A DNA stretch of 64,000 bases, taken from NCBI GenBank assembly GCA_001797675.1, contig MGQB01000025.1:31464-95463 (forward strand). Reading direction: 5' to 3'. The stretch is from Deltaproteobacteria bacterium RBG_13_43_22 (GTDB lineage Bacteria > Desulfobacterota > RBG-13-43-22). This document shows positions 17,098 to 28,764 of this stretch, one piece after another. The position numbers and the translations under genes are program-made. The stretch's first letter is position 1. Every line of letters begins with the position of its first letter. The notes beneath the pieces are model-generated. The model worked only from the letters and a program-made list of their open reading frames with translations, was not told the DNA's origin and searched no databases.

Positions 17098-19503
17098 ATG
17101 ATTCGACCTTTTGTACTCTTATGCTTTTTTTTATCAGGATTCAGCGGCCTTCTTTATGAAGTCCTCTGGTTGCGGATGCTGATTTTGATCTTTGGTTCAA
17201 CCACCCTGGCCGTCAGTACGGTCCTGACCTCTTTTATGGGAGGCCTGGCCCTGGGGAGTTATTGGTTCGGCCGGACCATGGATCGAAAAAAAAATCCATT
17301 GTTGTATTACGGTCTTCTTGAAGGAATTATCGGTCTCTATGCCTTGATGATCCCCTGGCTTTTTACCTTCCTGATTCCCGCTTATCGGGTCCTTTGGGAA
17401 CATTTTCATCCCAATTTTTTAGGATTTACTTTGGTGCAGTTTCTATTGGTTTTCGTTGTTCTGGTCATCCCCACGACCTGTATGGGTGCCACTCTGCCCA
17501 TTTTAAGCAAGTGGGCTGTACGGCAGGAAACCCATCTGGGGGTCACCATCGGTCGTCTCTATGCCCTGAACACCTTCGGGGCGGTTATTGGGACGGCCTT
17601 GAGCGGTTTTTTCCTGCTTCCTCTCTTGGGGGTTAATAAAACCCTGGGGATTGCCGTAGCCGTCAATCTCCTGGTCGCTTTAAGCATCTTCCTGCTCATC
17701 CGGCGCAACCCGGCTCCTTCAGTTCCCCAAAGGCCCCCATCTTTTTCAGAGAAAGAATCCGGCCAATCTGGGACTGCCGCTTTATCTCCTTTGCCGAGAG
17801 GGGTTATCTGGTCGGTGGTGCTGGGCATTTCCCTGTCCGGTTTTATCTCCATGATCTATGAAGTGGCCTGGAGCAGGACCCTCTCCCTTCTGGTGGATTC
17901 TTCGGTTTATGGGTTTACCATTATGCTGACCACCTTCCTGGTGGGGATCGCTTTGGGTTCCTATGTTTTTTCCCGCAAGGTGGACACCCTCCGCTTTCCA
18001 GGATTTGTCTGGGCCTGGCTGCAAATCGGCATCGGTGTTTTTGCCTTTCTAAGCCTGCTTTTTTTTCAAGAACTGCCTTACTGGTATCTCCTCCTATATC
18101 GTTCTCTCGGGCATTCCATCAACCTGCTGTTGACCGGTAAATTTATTTTGGCTTTTTTTATCATGCTGGCCCCGACCCTTTTTATGGGGGCCATCTTTCC
18201 TTTAACCGTCAAGATTTATGCCTCCAGCATAAGCCGGGTGAGCCGCATCGTGGGAAATATTTATACCGCCAATACCCTCGGTTGTATCCTGGGATCATTT
18301 GCCGGCGGTTTTTTTCTGATCCCCCTTTTGGGAATCCGGAATACCCTCCTTCTGGGAATCGGTTTGAATCTCCTTCTGGGTCTGTACCTGCTGTTGATCA
18401 CCACAGCCCCCCGGCCTGGGTTAAAATGGTTCTTCGGCCCCCCGGTCCTTTTATTAACCTGGATCATCCTGTGGTTTCCTCCTGTCTGGAAGGCTCCCCT
18501 GATGGTCAGCGGGGTTTATATTTATGCCCAGAATTTTGATAAGACCTCCCGCAAGGAATTGTTGAAAATGTATGATCCTCAAAATGACCCGCTGTTATTT
18601 TATAAAGAAGGGCATACCTGTACCATCAGCGTTCATAAATCCCGGCGCACCGGGGCCGTTTACATGAAATCCAACGGCAAGGTGGAGGCCTCTTCCAAGG
18701 GAGACATGCCCACCCAGGTCCTGGTAGGTCAGATCCCCATGCTTCTGGCCCCGCGATTGGAAGAGGTCCTGGTGGTGGGTATGGGCAGCGGGGTGACGGT
18801 GGGTTCGGTAACCCCCTTTCCGGCTAAAAAAATAACTCTGGTGGAATTGGAGAAGGCGGTCATTGAGGGGTCCCGCTTTTTTGATCAGGTCAACAACCAG
18901 CCTCTAAAAGACCCTCGCCTGGTCCTTCAAGTGGCCGATGCTCGGAATTACCTCCTGGTCACTCCCGACCGGTATGATGTCATCATCTCCGAACCTTCCA
19001 ACCCCTGGATGGCCGGGGTGGCCAATGTATTCACCCGGGAATTTTTTCGGTTGGGATATGATAAATTAAAACCGGAAGGGGTCTTTTGCCAGTGGCTGCA
19101 GCTCTACAAGATTTCCCCGGAAAGCTTTAAAACCGTTTTGACCACCTTTCATAAGGTCTTTCCGTATGTCTATGTTTTTCAGCCGCAAGAGAAAGATCTG
19201 GTGATGGTGGGTTTTAAGCAAAAGCCGGACTTGTCCCTGGCCCGGATAGAAGAAAGGATGAAGTGGAAGCTCGTTGAACAGGACCTGAAACGGGTGGGGG
19301 TTATGGATCTGGAAAACCTGATGTCCCGATTTATCATGGGCCCGGCCGAGGTATCCACTTTAACTCAGGGCGGGAGGTTAAATACCGATGACAATGCCCT
19401 GATCGAATTTTCCACCCCCAAGACCCTGTTTGCGGAAACGGAGGATTTAAACGCCCGGATCCTGGAGCCGTATCGACAACCGGCAGGGAAATATTTTTAT
19501 TAA
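17098..19503 (+). CDS. Fused membrane/spermidine synthase-like protein
   Basis: An 801-residue protein with two membrane halves of several helices each, followed by a cytosolic spermidine-synthase-like domain. The halves look duplicated: FLSGFSGLLYEVLWLRML (residues ~12-29) and the later SLSGFISMIYEVAWSRTLS (~243-261) each lead into a G-x-A-L-G-S-Y segment. The C-terminal domain has the nucleotide-binding motif VVGMGSGVTVGSV near residue 560 and the aminopropyltransferase region DARNYL...DVIISEPSNPW near 615-640. Such fusions are widespread but largely uncharacterised; polyamine synthesis or transport is an inference. GGGAACTCCTGC precedes the start, a poor ribosome site. Confidence 0.85.
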   Translation: MIRPFVLLCFFLSGFSGLLYEVLWLRMLILIFGSTTLAVSTVLTSFMGGLALGSYWFGRTMDRKKNPLLYYGLLEGIIGLYALMIPWLFTFLIPAYRVLWEHFHPNFLGFTLVQFLLVFVVLVIPTTCMGATLPILSKWAVRQETHLGVTIGRLYALNTFGAVIGTALSGFFLLPLLGVNKTLGIAVAVNLLVALSIFLLIRRNPAPSVPQRPPSFSEKESGQSGTAALSPLPRGVIWSVVLGISLSGFISMIYEVAWSRTLSLLVDSSVYGFTIMLTTFLVGIALGSYVFSRKVDTLRFPGFVWAWLQIGIGVFAFLSLLFFQELPYWYLLLYRSLGHSINLLLTGKFILAFFIMLAPTLFMGAIFPLTVKIYASSISRVSRIVGNIYTANTLGCILGSFAGGFFLIPLLGIRNTLLLGIGLNLLLGLYLLLITTAPRPGLKWFFGPPVLLLTWIILWFPPVWKAPLMVSGVYIYAQNFDKTSRKELLKMYDPQNDPLLFYKEGHTCTISVHKSRRTGAVYMKSNGKVEASSKGDMPTQVLVGQIPMLLAPRLEEVLVVGMGSGVTVGSVTPFPAKKITLVELEKAVIEGSRFFDQVNNQPLKDPRLVLQVADARNYLLVTPDRYDVIISEPSNPWMAGVANVFTREFFRLGYDKLKPEGVFCQWLQLYKISPESFKTVLTTFHKVFPYVYVFQPQEKDLVMVGFKQKPDLSLARIEERMKWKLVEQDLKRVGVMDLENLMSRFIMGPAEVSTLTQGGRLNTDDNALIEFSTPKTLFAETEDLNARILEPYRQPAGKYFY

Positions 19504-19510
19504 TTCTGAC

Positions 19511-19800
19511 CAAAGATATTTGAAATTTGGTCGGTAGGGGTCTTATTTTTTGAAGTTGTCCAAAAGGTGATTCATTGCCCCATCCCGGCCCAAAGGCTAA
19601 GTGGATTGGAAGCAGGCCGGGAGGCCCCCCGGTCACCAAAGCTTGTTTCGATCAACGGTGAAGGACTGCTCTCGGACTGATGTTCGAAATTTGGCCCGGC
19701 AAAGAAGCACACGACGTATTGACGGACAAGATCAAAAAACAAGACCCCTACCGACCGGCAAATTGTTAGAGATAAATTCTCAGATATTAAGTGTAAAAAT
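19511..19800. repeat. Long inverted-repeat element, family B copy 2
   Basis: Arms at 19529-19560 and 19722-19758 are near-perfect complements (GGTCGGTAGGGGTCTT... against AAGACCCCTACCGACC). The interior shares CCCGGCCCAAAGGCTAA, GCAGGCCGGGAGGCCCCCCGG and TTGGCCCGGCAAAGAAGC with copy 1. The leader and the tail GTTAGAGATAAATTCTCAGAT are also shared. It fills the gap between two convergent genes and could act as a bidirectional terminator. Confidence 0.85.
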
Positions 19801-19807
19801 CTAATTG

Positions 19808-20746
19808 TTAAGACAACATTTGCCCATAATAATTTTTCTCCGGAGGAAGGCCCCTTATTTCTTTTGACAGGGCGAGTTTTTTATAATCCGTTTTCTCCTG
19901 TCGATGCAGGGCAATCAGAAAGCGAACGAGGTCCAAAGAGAATGTCCCGTCCATGGCCATCTCGGTCAGGACCTCGAGACCGCTTCGTAAATCATAAGCC
20001 CGGTTTCGATAGGGACGCGGTGAAATCAAGGCATCGTAAACATCACAAAGAGCTATCAGTTCAACCATTGGGTCCGAGAGAAGGATTCCGAAGGGATAAC
20101 CTGAACCATCCAAACGTTCATGATGCTCCAAAGCCACCTTGGCCCCGAATGGGTTTTCCGTTCCCTGATAATAACTCAGCAGGACAGCTCCGGAAAAAAC
20201 ATGATACCGGATATGGTTCCGTTCTTCCAAAGACAAAAGGGTCTTTTTTTGCAAAACCTTCAAAGGGACTGAAAACTTCCCAATGTCGTGTAAGGGTCCC
20301 ATGGAAGCCACGAGAAGTTTTCTCTTTTGTTGTTTGATAAATTGTAGGGACATAAAGGCCGTGAGGACAAAGACCCGTAGAGAGTGCCAATACGTATCGG
20401 GATCCATCTTCTTGAAATATTCCAAGGCCTGAATGCCCCAATAAGGAAGCCCGGCTTCGTGTAAAACTTTTTCGAACGGGCTTGAGGAGAAATTTTGAGA
20501 GAAAAGAGGGTGAAAAGGTATTTTATTTATGGCCTGGAGGAGATCCTTCCCAAAGACCGCATGGTCCCTCATCCGAATTTTTTTGTTTGGAGGGGGGGCC
20601 ATCCGAGACATTTTTTGAAGGAGCCGGGTTGAAAAAAGTTCCCCTTGCTTAACCAGAAATTTTCCGTTTAGATCGTGTACATCATAAGCAAGGGGGGTAG
20701 GCTTGGGAACCCTTAGGGGGTTATTTTGCCTTAATAAGTGGTCCAT
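19808..20746 (-). CDS. HD-GYP domain protein
   Basis: A 312-residue protein with an HD-GYP domain over residues ~115-290: HSLRVF, HDIGK (residue ~153), the paired His in LEHHERLDGSGYP (~205) with the GYP motif, and DVYDALISPRPYR. HD-GYP enzymes hydrolyse cyclic di-GMP or cGAMP at a di-iron or tri-iron centre. The N-terminal ~110 residues contain no receiver or PAS domain that I recognise. The window also encodes a GGDEF protein (39139-40224), so it carries both arms of cyclic-nucleotide signalling. The genes at 19808 and 20928 are divergent. Confidence 0.9.
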   Translation of the reverse strand: MDHLLRQNNPLRVPKPTPLAYDVHDLNGKFLVKQGELFSTRLLQKMSRMAPPPNKKIRMRDHAVFGKDLLQAINKIPFHPLFSQNFSSSPFEKVLHEAGLPYWGIQALEYFKKMDPDTYWHSLRVFVLTAFMSLQFIKQQKRKLLVASMGPLHDIGKFSVPLKVLQKKTLLSLEERNHIRYHVFSGAVLLSYYQGTENPFGAKVALEHHERLDGSGYPFGILLSDPMVELIALCDVYDALISPRPYRNRAYDLRSGLEVLTEMAMDGTFSLDLVRFLIALHRQEKTDYKKLALSKEIRGLPPEKNYYGQMLS

Positions 20747-20927
20747 TTCTTCCCTTTTTCTATAAAGGTTAAGGAAACGGGGAAAAACACCCTTCAGGAA
20801 AAGACCAAACTGGTTAATGATACTCTTTTTATTAAAAAAAGGAATTGGAAAATGTCCTTGAAAAAAATCCCCACATCTTTTATAAAAAAACAGGCCATTC
20901 TGCAGTTATTATTGAAAGAGGTTCCAT

Positions 20928-21842
20928 TTGGAAAAGCAATTAAAGAAAGGAAAATCGGACGAGGTCGAAGCCGAGAGCAAAAAATCTCTGGAACGTTTGT
21001 TGAAGGAGATCCATGCTCCCGCCTCTTTGGACGACCTGTGGCCGGGAATACAAGCCGGCTCGGTTTTTCAAGACTTGGTCCGGAATTGGCCTTCCTGGGG
21101 TGAACCCTACCGGGAACGACGATGGGAAGCCTTATGCCGGGAGATGGAAAAAGTGGCCTATGCCACCCGCCCATACTGCCTTCGCTGCGGGGATTGCTGC
21201 CGTCAAGGCAGTCCCACCCTTTATGTTGAGGATAGGCCGATCCTGCGTAAAGGAATCATCACCAGACTGGATTTATTAACCCTGCGAGCCGGTGAAATCG
21301 GGTTTTCCAATGCCACCCAAGATCTGGTCTTACTCCCCGAGGAACGGATTAAAGTTAAAGAAAAACCGGGCGGTCGTGAATGTCTTTTCCTTGAATCGGA
21401 AACCAATGGCTGCAGCATTTATGAGGATAGGCCGCTCCAATGCCGGGCCATGGAATGCTGGAACCCGGATAATTTTAACGACCTGAATTCCCAGATTTTT
21501 CTTTCACGAAAAGAATTACTCAATCCCGATGATCCTTTGATCCCGATCATCGAATCCCATACCAGAAGGTGTGCGGTTTCCGATCTCCAGGAAGCTTTGA
21601 GCCGGATCAAAAAGGGGTTTGCCGCCGCCCAGGACGAGGCCCTGGATATCCTCTTTTATGATCAGCACCTGCGGGAGTATTTAAACCAGGAACAGGGGAT
21701 AGGCCCTGAAAGTCAGGTTTTTCTAATCGGTCGGCCTATTTCCGATCTCATCCTTTCCTTTGGTTTACATATAGCAGACTCGGACAACGGAATTACCCTG
21801 GTACAAAACTCTCAAACTCAGCATGAAGCCATCGAATCATGA
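20928..21842 (+). CDS. YkgJ-type cysteine cluster protein
   Basis: A 304-residue protein of the YkgJ (CxxCGxCC) family. Metal-binding Cys appear as CLRCGDCCRQGSP (residues ~84-96), then ECLFL and CSIYEDRPLQCRAMEC. The family probably holds a zinc or iron-sulfur cluster; the activity is unknown. The start is a TTG at 20928 with GAGG 5-8 bases upstream; no in-frame ATG gives the full N-terminus. Residues 1-75 form a helical extension not found in short YkgJ proteins. It is divergent from the HD-GYP gene. Confidence 0.8.
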   Translation: MEKQLKKGKSDEVEAESKKSLERLLKEIHAPASLDDLWPGIQAGSVFQDLVRNWPSWGEPYRERRWEALCREMEKVAYATRPYCLRCGDCCRQGSPTLYVEDRPILRKGIITRLDLLTLRAGEIGFSNATQDLVLLPEERIKVKEKPGGRECLFLESETNGCSIYEDRPLQCRAMECWNPDNFNDLNSQIFLSRKELLNPDDPLIPIIESHTRRCAVSDLQEALSRIKKGFAAAQDEALDILFYDQHLREYLNQEQGIGPESQVFLIGRPISDLILSFGLHIADSDNGITLVQNSQTQHEAIES

Positions 21843-21969
21843 AATTACTTCACCGGGGGCAACAGGATATAGTTAAAAGATTTTTTGAATTGTTCATTGC
21901 CTACAACCTGATTTTTTCCTGAACCCTTGAATCCTCGAACCCCTGGACCCTTATTTTGGTATTAAAACT

Positions 21970-22797
21970 ATGACCCGCTCATCCTACCCGCCATTGAAAT
22001 CGCTCAGTCAGAATTTTTTGAGAAATGAAAGCCAGGCAAAACATCTGGTGGATCGACTTCCCCTAACCCTCCTGGATACGGTGGTGGAATTAGGGGCCGG
22101 CCAAGGGGCCATGACTTTTTTATTGGCTGAAAAAGTGTCCAGGGTTTTGGCTGTTGAAATTGATGCCGGCCACTCGGCGGAATTAGAAAAAAGGGTTTCG
22201 GAAGCGGGGAAGAAAAATGTCGAGGTGATTCACGAAGACCTGCTGAAAACGGACTGGAATGAATGGTTCAGACGCCTGAACGGTCCTTTCATGGTAGTCG
22301 GCAATCTTCCCTATCACATTTCCACCCCCATCCTGTTTAGGATCATTGAAAACCGCCCGATCATCAAGGCCGCTTATGTGATGCTCCAAAAGGAGGTGGC
22401 CGATCGTCTTCTGGCCCAGCCAGGGACAAAAGAATACGGTGTGATCACGGTCCTGATTGGCTATTATGCCCGTATCCAACCCCTGATGCAGCTCAAACCG
22501 GGTTCCTTTTTCCCCAGGCCCAAGGTCTCTTCGACTTTTATTGAACTGGTTTTTCACCAGAAATTGACCCCAAGGATTGAAAACGAGGACCTGTTCCGAT
22601 GGGTCGTCCGCTCCTCCTTTGCCCAGAGGCGTAAGCAGATCAAAAATGCCTTAATCGCTGATGCCCGCTTTTCTGGCACACTGATTGCCAAAGCCCTGGA
22701 AGAGAACCGAATCGATCCCCAATGCCGGGGCGAAACCCTGACCATTCCTCAGTTTGTAACCCTGGCCAATATTTTGGCTAATTTAATAAAAAAATAA
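21970..22797 (+). CDS. rsmA: 16S rRNA dimethyladenosine transferase
   Basis: A 275-residue Rossmann-fold methyltransferase: KSLSQNFLRN at the N-terminus, SAM motif VVELGAGQGAMTFLL, and the catalytic NLPYHISTPI motif (N-L-P-Y). It dimethylates two adjacent adenines at the 3' end of 16S rRNA (A1518 and A1519 in E. coli numbering). The length matches the family. The upstream region contains a short stretch of repeated CTTGAATCC-like words (21915-21955). Confidence 0.95.
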   Translation: MTRSSYPPLKSLSQNFLRNESQAKHLVDRLPLTLLDTVVELGAGQGAMTFLLAEKVSRVLAVEIDAGHSAELEKRVSEAGKKNVEVIHEDLLKTDWNEWFRRLNGPFMVVGNLPYHISTPILFRIIENRPIIKAAYVMLQKEVADRLLAQPGTKEYGVITVLIGYYARIQPLMQLKPGSFFPRPKVSSTFIELVFHQKLTPRIENEDLFRWVVRSSFAQRRKQIKNALIADARFSGTLIAKALEENRIDPQCRGETLTIPQFVTLANILANLIKK

Positions 22798-22918
22798 TGT
22801 TCAGGGTTTGGTGTTCGGCGAAGCCAATTTTTATCTTTCATGGCGCAAGTCCTAAGCGGACATGAGGGTATTAAAATCACCCTAAATAATCAGGGAACCC
22901 ATTTTGAAAAAGGAAAAC

Positions 22919-23971
22919 ATGGACCATTCTCCGAAAGTTACTGATGGTCAAAGCATTCTGACATTGGATATCGGCGGGGGGACCCAGGACTTGCTGGTTT
23001 GGACCGAAGGGGACCCCTTGGAAAATGCCTTGCAGTGTATCCTTCCCTCGCCTACGGTCATGATTGCCCGGAAGATCCAGCAGGCCACCCGGGACCGGAA
23101 GGCCGTATTTTTGACCGGCCGTCTGATGGGAGGCGGGTCCTCTTCCCAGGCAGTCCTGGATCACCTTAAAGCCGGACTGCCGGTTTATGCCCTTTCGCAA
23201 TCGGCCCTGACCATCCGAGATGATCTCAATCAGGTGACTCATATGGGGATACAGATAACCGATTCCGCACCGGGCGAGGCCATACGGATCGTCATGGGTG
23301 ATATTCAAGATCAGGCCCTGGCCGGGCTTTTTGAATCTTTCGGGCTGGTTTTGCCTGAAATCCGTCTGGTGGCCGTTCAGGATCATGGCTTTGCGCCTCA
23401 AGAAAGCAACCGACGCTTTCGTTTTAAACAATGGGAGAATTTTCTTGCCTCTGAGAACCCGTTGGAAACCCTTCTTTATCAGGACATCCCGGCCCATCTG
23501 ACCCGGATGAAGGCCATTCAGGAGACCTGGCCTCAAGCCCTGGTCATGGATACCGGGGCGGCAGCCATACTGGGGGCGATGGAAGATGAACAGGTTAAGA
23601 AAATTGATTTCCCCCGTATCCTAATCGTCAATATCGGCAACGAACATACCCTGGCCGCCTGGATGGTGGAAGGCCGTTTGAGAGGTATTTTTGAGCATCA
23701 CACTTTTTTTCTGAACCAGGAAAAGCTGATAACGGACCTGGAAAGCTTTGTTTCCGGGCAGTTGACCAATGAACAGGTCCTCCAGGACCAAGGACACGGC
23801 TGTCTTAATACCATCCCCTGGGAAGGCCGATTCCCTCCTTTGGTGGTCACCGGGCCCCGAAGGGGATTGTTGACCCATGCCCCGGTTATTTTGGCTGCCC
23901 CCAACGGCAATATGATGCTCAGCGGGTGCTTCGGTTTGTTGCGGGCCTTTCGCTATTCAAATCCGGCCTAA
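22919..23971 (+). CDS. DUF1786 family protein
   Basis: A 350-residue protein recognised as DUF1786 by its N-terminus (ILTLDIGGGTQDLLVW), which resembles the phosphate-1 loop of actin/hexokinase-type ATPases, and by DTGAAAILGAM and NIGNEHTLAAW later on. Databases sometimes label the family as pyruvate-formate-lyase-activating, which I do not see supported by any radical-SAM CxxxCxxC motif. The ATG at 22919 has AAAAAGG 5 bases upstream and is preferred to the TTG at 22904. It precedes ligA by 40 bases on the same strand. Confidence 0.75.
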   Translation: MDHSPKVTDGQSILTLDIGGGTQDLLVWTEGDPLENALQCILPSPTVMIARKIQQATRDRKAVFLTGRLMGGGSSSQAVLDHLKAGLPVYALSQSALTIRDDLNQVTHMGIQITDSAPGEAIRIVMGDIQDQALAGLFESFGLVLPEIRLVAVQDHGFAPQESNRRFRFKQWENFLASENPLETLLYQDIPAHLTRMKAIQETWPQALVMDTGAAAILGAMEDEQVKKIDFPRILIVNIGNEHTLAAWMVEGRLRGIFEHHTFFLNQEKLITDLESFVSGQLTNEQVLQDQGHGCLNTIPWEGRFPPLVVTGPRRGLLTHAPVILAAPNGNMMLSGCFGLLRAFRYSNPA

Positions 23972-23987
23972 TGTGATATAATTCTAA

Positions 23988-26024
<2,037 letters not shown>

Positions 26025-26041
26025 GATAAACAAAACGTTAT

Positions 26042-26280
26042 TGTGGGGCCGGATGACCTTCTTTTCATAGATTGTCCACAAGGTTACCCTTTGCTCCTGC
26101 CCCGGCCCAAAGGCTAATTTTTTTAGAAGCACAGGGCAAACACCTAAGCCGATTTCGGGCTTTTGCATCGGCCTGATCTTGAAGAAGGTTCATTATCACC
26201 CGGGAAAAAAGCTTGGGCATTATGGGGTGGCAATCCTGAAAAGAAGGCCACCCGGCCCCAATTAATGCGGGACTTTTCAT
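26042..26280. repeat. Long inverted-repeat element, family B copy 3
   Basis: Arms at 26045-26083 and 26223-26259 pair as GGGGCCGGATGACCTTCTTT against AAGAAGGCCACCCGGCCCC with few mismatches. The interior keeps CCCGGCCCAAAGGCTAA and CCCGGGAAAAAAGC, matching the other two copies, but the arm sequence differs from both. It lies between ligA and acyP. Confidence 0.75.
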
Positions 26281-26349
26281 TACATTACCTGTCAAAATAA
26301 TTATGAGATCTTTAATAAAAACCCAAAGGTGAAAGGGCAGGAGATTTTT

Positions 26350-26631
26350 ATGGAAAAAATTTCAGCCCAGGTGATTATTCATGGCTGGGTTCAAGGGGTT
26401 TATTTCCGGGCCTTTACCAGGGACCAGGCCCGGTCCCTGGGGCTAACCGGATGGGTCCGGAATCGTCGGGACGGGACCGTAGAAGCCTGTTTTGAAGGAG
26501 AGAAGGAAAAAGTAGATCAAATGGTCGCCTGGTGCCGGCGAGGGTCCCCTTCTTCACGGGTGGAACAGGTGGAGGTCACCCAGGGTCCCTTTTCCGGGGC
26601 CTTCGACTCCTTTCAGATCCGCTATCAGTAG
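26350..26631 (+). CDS. acyP: Acylphosphatase
   Basis: A 93-residue ferredoxin-like-fold enzyme that hydrolyses acyl phosphates. The phosphate-binding loop with the essential Arg is GWVQGVYFRAF (R at about 20) and the catalytic Asn is in WVRNRRDGTVEA. AGGAG at 26339-26343, 6 bases upstream, selects the ATG at 26350 over the one at 26329. Confidence 0.93.
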   Translation: MEKISAQVIIHGWVQGVYFRAFTRDQARSLGLTGWVRNRRDGTVEACFEGEKEKVDQMVAWCRRGSPSSRVEQVEVTQGPFSGAFDSFQIRYQ

Positions 26632-26656
26632 TTCGTTTCAAATTTCTAATATTTAT

Positions 26657-26685
26657 TTGACATTACAATGGAATATTAGTATATA
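26657..26685 (+). promoter_or_regulatory. Sigma-70-type promoter upstream of thrS
   Basis: TTGACA (26657-26662), 17-base spacer, TATATA (26680-26685), in AT-rich DNA about 45 bases before the thrS start. It would drive thrS and probably infC-rpmI-rplT. Confidence 0.6.
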
Positions 26686-26731
26686 AAAAGTTTATTTTTA
26701 GGTATTTTATGACTATTGAATTACTGAAGCC

Positions 26732-28651
26732 ATGCAACCAGAAGAAATTCATATAAAATTTCCGGAGGGGAATCCCCTGGACCTTCCCAAGGCAACCACG
26801 GCCCGGGAAGCTTTGATAAAAAGGGGCCAAGGGTCTTTGAAAAAGATTGTTGCCGCCCGTCTGAATGGGGAATCAATCGATTTGACCCGGGCTTTATCCC
26901 AGGATGGGACCCTAGAGCCGATTTTCGAAAACGATCCGGAAGGACTGGAGATTTTACGCCATTCCACCGCCCATTTGATGGCCCAGGCCGTAAAGGAATT
27001 ATTTCCGGAAGTCAAGCTGGCCATCGGTCCGGCCATTGAACAAGGGTTTTATTACGATTTTGCCAAAAAAGACCCTTTTACACCTGAAGACCTTCCCCGC
27101 ATCGAAGAGAAAATGCGCGCCTTAAGCCAGGGGAATATTCCGATTGTCCGGGAAGAATTTTCCCGGGAAGAGGCCATCCGACTTTTTTCATCCCAGGGGG
27201 AATCCTTCAAAGTCGAGATGCTGGAAGAACTGACCGAGCCTACGGTTTCCCTTTATCGGCAGGGGAATTTTGTGGATATGTGCCGCGGTCCTCATCTGAC
27301 TTCCACCAATGGGAGCCGTTTTTATAAACTCACCCATGTGGCCGGGGCTTACTGGCGGGGGGATGAACATAACCCCATGCTTCAGCGGATCTACGGGACG
27401 GCCTTTTTTGAGAAAAAAGAACTGGATGACCATTTATTTCGTCTGGAAGAGGCCCGACGGCGTGATCACCGCCGAATAGGCCGGGAACTGGATCTTTTCA
27501 GTATTCATGACGAAGTTGGACCCGGATTGGTTATTTACCATCCCAAGGGGGCCATGCTTCGGACCCTCCTGGAAGATTTTGAGAAAAAAGAACATCTGAG
27601 ACGGGGATATGAAATCGTTATCGGCCCCCAATTGCTCAGGGCCGACCTATGGAAAAAGTCCGGTCATTACGAAAATTACCGGGAGTTGATGTATTTTACC
27701 GAGATCGATGGCCAAGGGTACGGTATCAAGCCCATGAACTGTCTGGCCCACATGATGATCTATAAATCGAAGGTTCGCAGTTACCGGGATCTCCCCAAAC
27801 GCTATTTTGAACTCGGCACGGTTCATCGCCACGAGAAATCCGGGGTCCTCCACGGACTGATGCGGGTCCGTCAGTTCACCCAGGATGACGCCCATATTAT
27901 CTGCACCCCGGATCAGCTTCAGGACGAAATTCGAGGAGTACTCAATTTTGTGGCCGAGGTGATGAAAATCTTTCAATTTGATTTTGAAGTGGAGATCAGC
28001 ACCCGGCCGGAGAAATCCATCGGCAGCGATCAGGACTGGGCAAGGGCCATCGAGGCCTTGATTTTTGCCCTCAAAGCCAACGGGTTGTCTTATTCCATCT
28101 GTGAAGGGGAAGGCGCCTTTTACGGCCCCAAAATCGACATCAAACTGAAAGACGCCCTGGATCGGCGATGGCAATGCGCCACCATTCAATGTGATTTCAC
28201 CCTGCCGGAACGGTTCGATCTGCAATATGTCGGGGCGGATGGAGAACGGCACCGGCCGGTCATGGTCCACCGGGTTATTCTGGGGGCCATGGAACGGTTT
28301 ATCGGGGTCTTGATCGAACATTATGCCGGGGCTTTCCCTACCTGGCTGGCTCCGGTTCAGGCTGTTATCCTGTCGGTTACCGATCGTAACGCCTCTTATT
28401 GTCAAAAGGTGTTTCAAGATTTACTTGCGACCGGCATTCGGGTCGAATTGGATATCCGCAATGAAAAATTGGGGCTCAAGGTCCGTGAAGCCCAACTGCA
28501 AAAGATTCCTTATATGGTCGTTATTGGAGACAAGGAAGAAGAACAAGGTTCCATCAGCCCGAGAACACGCAGCGGGGAAAATCTGGGGAGTTGGTCTGTC
28601 CCGCAGTTTATTGATAGGATTCGAGAAGAGTCGGTACCGGGAAAACAATAA
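26732..28651 (+). CDS. thrS: Threonyl-tRNA synthetase
   Basis: A 639-residue class II synthetase. Order: TGS domain (residues 1-65), editing domain with [11 protein letters not shown] (H-x3-H), class II catalytic core with the zinc Cys in [10 protein letters not shown] and the ligand His in FTQDDAH, motif 2 in [19 protein letters not shown], motif 3 in [16 protein letters not shown], and the anticodon-binding domain (from ~540). It charges tRNA-Thr. The thrS-infC-rpmI-rplT-pheS-pheT order is a classic bacterial block. Confidence 0.97.
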   Translation: MQPEEIHIKFPEGNPLDLPKATTAREALIKRGQGSLKKIVAARLNGESIDLTRALSQDGTLEPIFENDPEGLEILRHSTAHLMAQAVKELFPEVKLAIGPAIEQGFYYDFAKKDPFTPEDLPRIEEKMRALSQGNIPIVREEFSREEAIRLFSSQGESFKVEMLEELTEPTVSLYRQGNFVDMCRGPHLTSTNGSRFYKLTHVAGAYWRGDEHNPMLQRIYGTAFFEKKELDDHLFRLEEARRRDHRRIGRELDLFSIHDEVGPGLVIYHPKGAMLRTLLEDFEKKEHLRRGYEIVIGPQLLRADLWKKSGHYENYRELMYFTEIDGQGYGIKPMNCLAHMMIYKSKVRSYRDLPKRYFELGTVHRHEKSGVLHGLMRVRQFTQDDAHIICTPDQLQDEIRGVLNFVAEVMKIFQFDFEVEISTRPEKSIGSDQDWARAIEALIFALKANGLSYSICEGEGAFYGPKIDIKLKDALDRRWQCATIQCDFTLPERFDLQYVGADGERHRPVMVHRVILGAMERFIGVLIEHYAGAFPTWLAPVQAVILSVTDRNASYCQKVFQDLLATGIRVELDIRNEKLGLKVREAQLQKIPYMVVIGDKEEEQGSISPRTRSGENLGSWSVPQFIDRIREESVPGKQ

Positions 28652-28661
28652 AATTGCCGAT

Positions 28662-28741
28662 TTTTGATTTCGGATTTCGGAATGAAAAACCTTAAAATCC
28701 AAAAGGTGAGATTAACCACTCCGCAATCCGCAATCCGAAAT
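28662..28741. repeat. Word-repeat hairpin between thrS and infC
   Basis: GATTTCGGATTTCGGA on the left pairs with TCCGCAATCCGCAATCCGAAAT on the right, so tandem ~8-base words form a hairpin in front of the infC ribosome site. Similar word-built hairpins occur at 31079-31160 and 49349-49427. It could serve as an attenuator or be a neutral palindromic repeat. Confidence 0.5.
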
Positions 28742-28747
28742 TTAATT

Positions 28748-28764
28748 AGGAGGTGATGGTTATA
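28748..28764 (+). promoter_or_regulatory. infC ribosome binding site and ATA initiation codon
   Basis: AGGAGGTGAT (28748-28757) is complementary to the 3' end of 16S rRNA over ten bases. The ATG at 28756 overlaps this site and is too close to be used. The ATA at 28762 is 8 bases from AGGAGG and gives the family N-terminus (x-AKSVNVNEEIRA). infC genes commonly use ATT, ATA or ATC starts, which IF3 itself discriminates against, creating autoregulation. Confidence 0.7.

Noticed and set aside
22904..22918. TTG start for DUF1786
   Set aside because: The ATG at 22919 has a better-placed AAAAAGG and gives a standard N-terminus.
27647..28417. 256-codon minus-strand frame
   Set aside because: Fully antisense to thrS, whose motifs are unmistakable.
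28662..28741. CRISPR-like short repeats
   Set aside because: Words of 7-9 bases in tandem without spacers; not a CRISPR array. No array was seen in the window.
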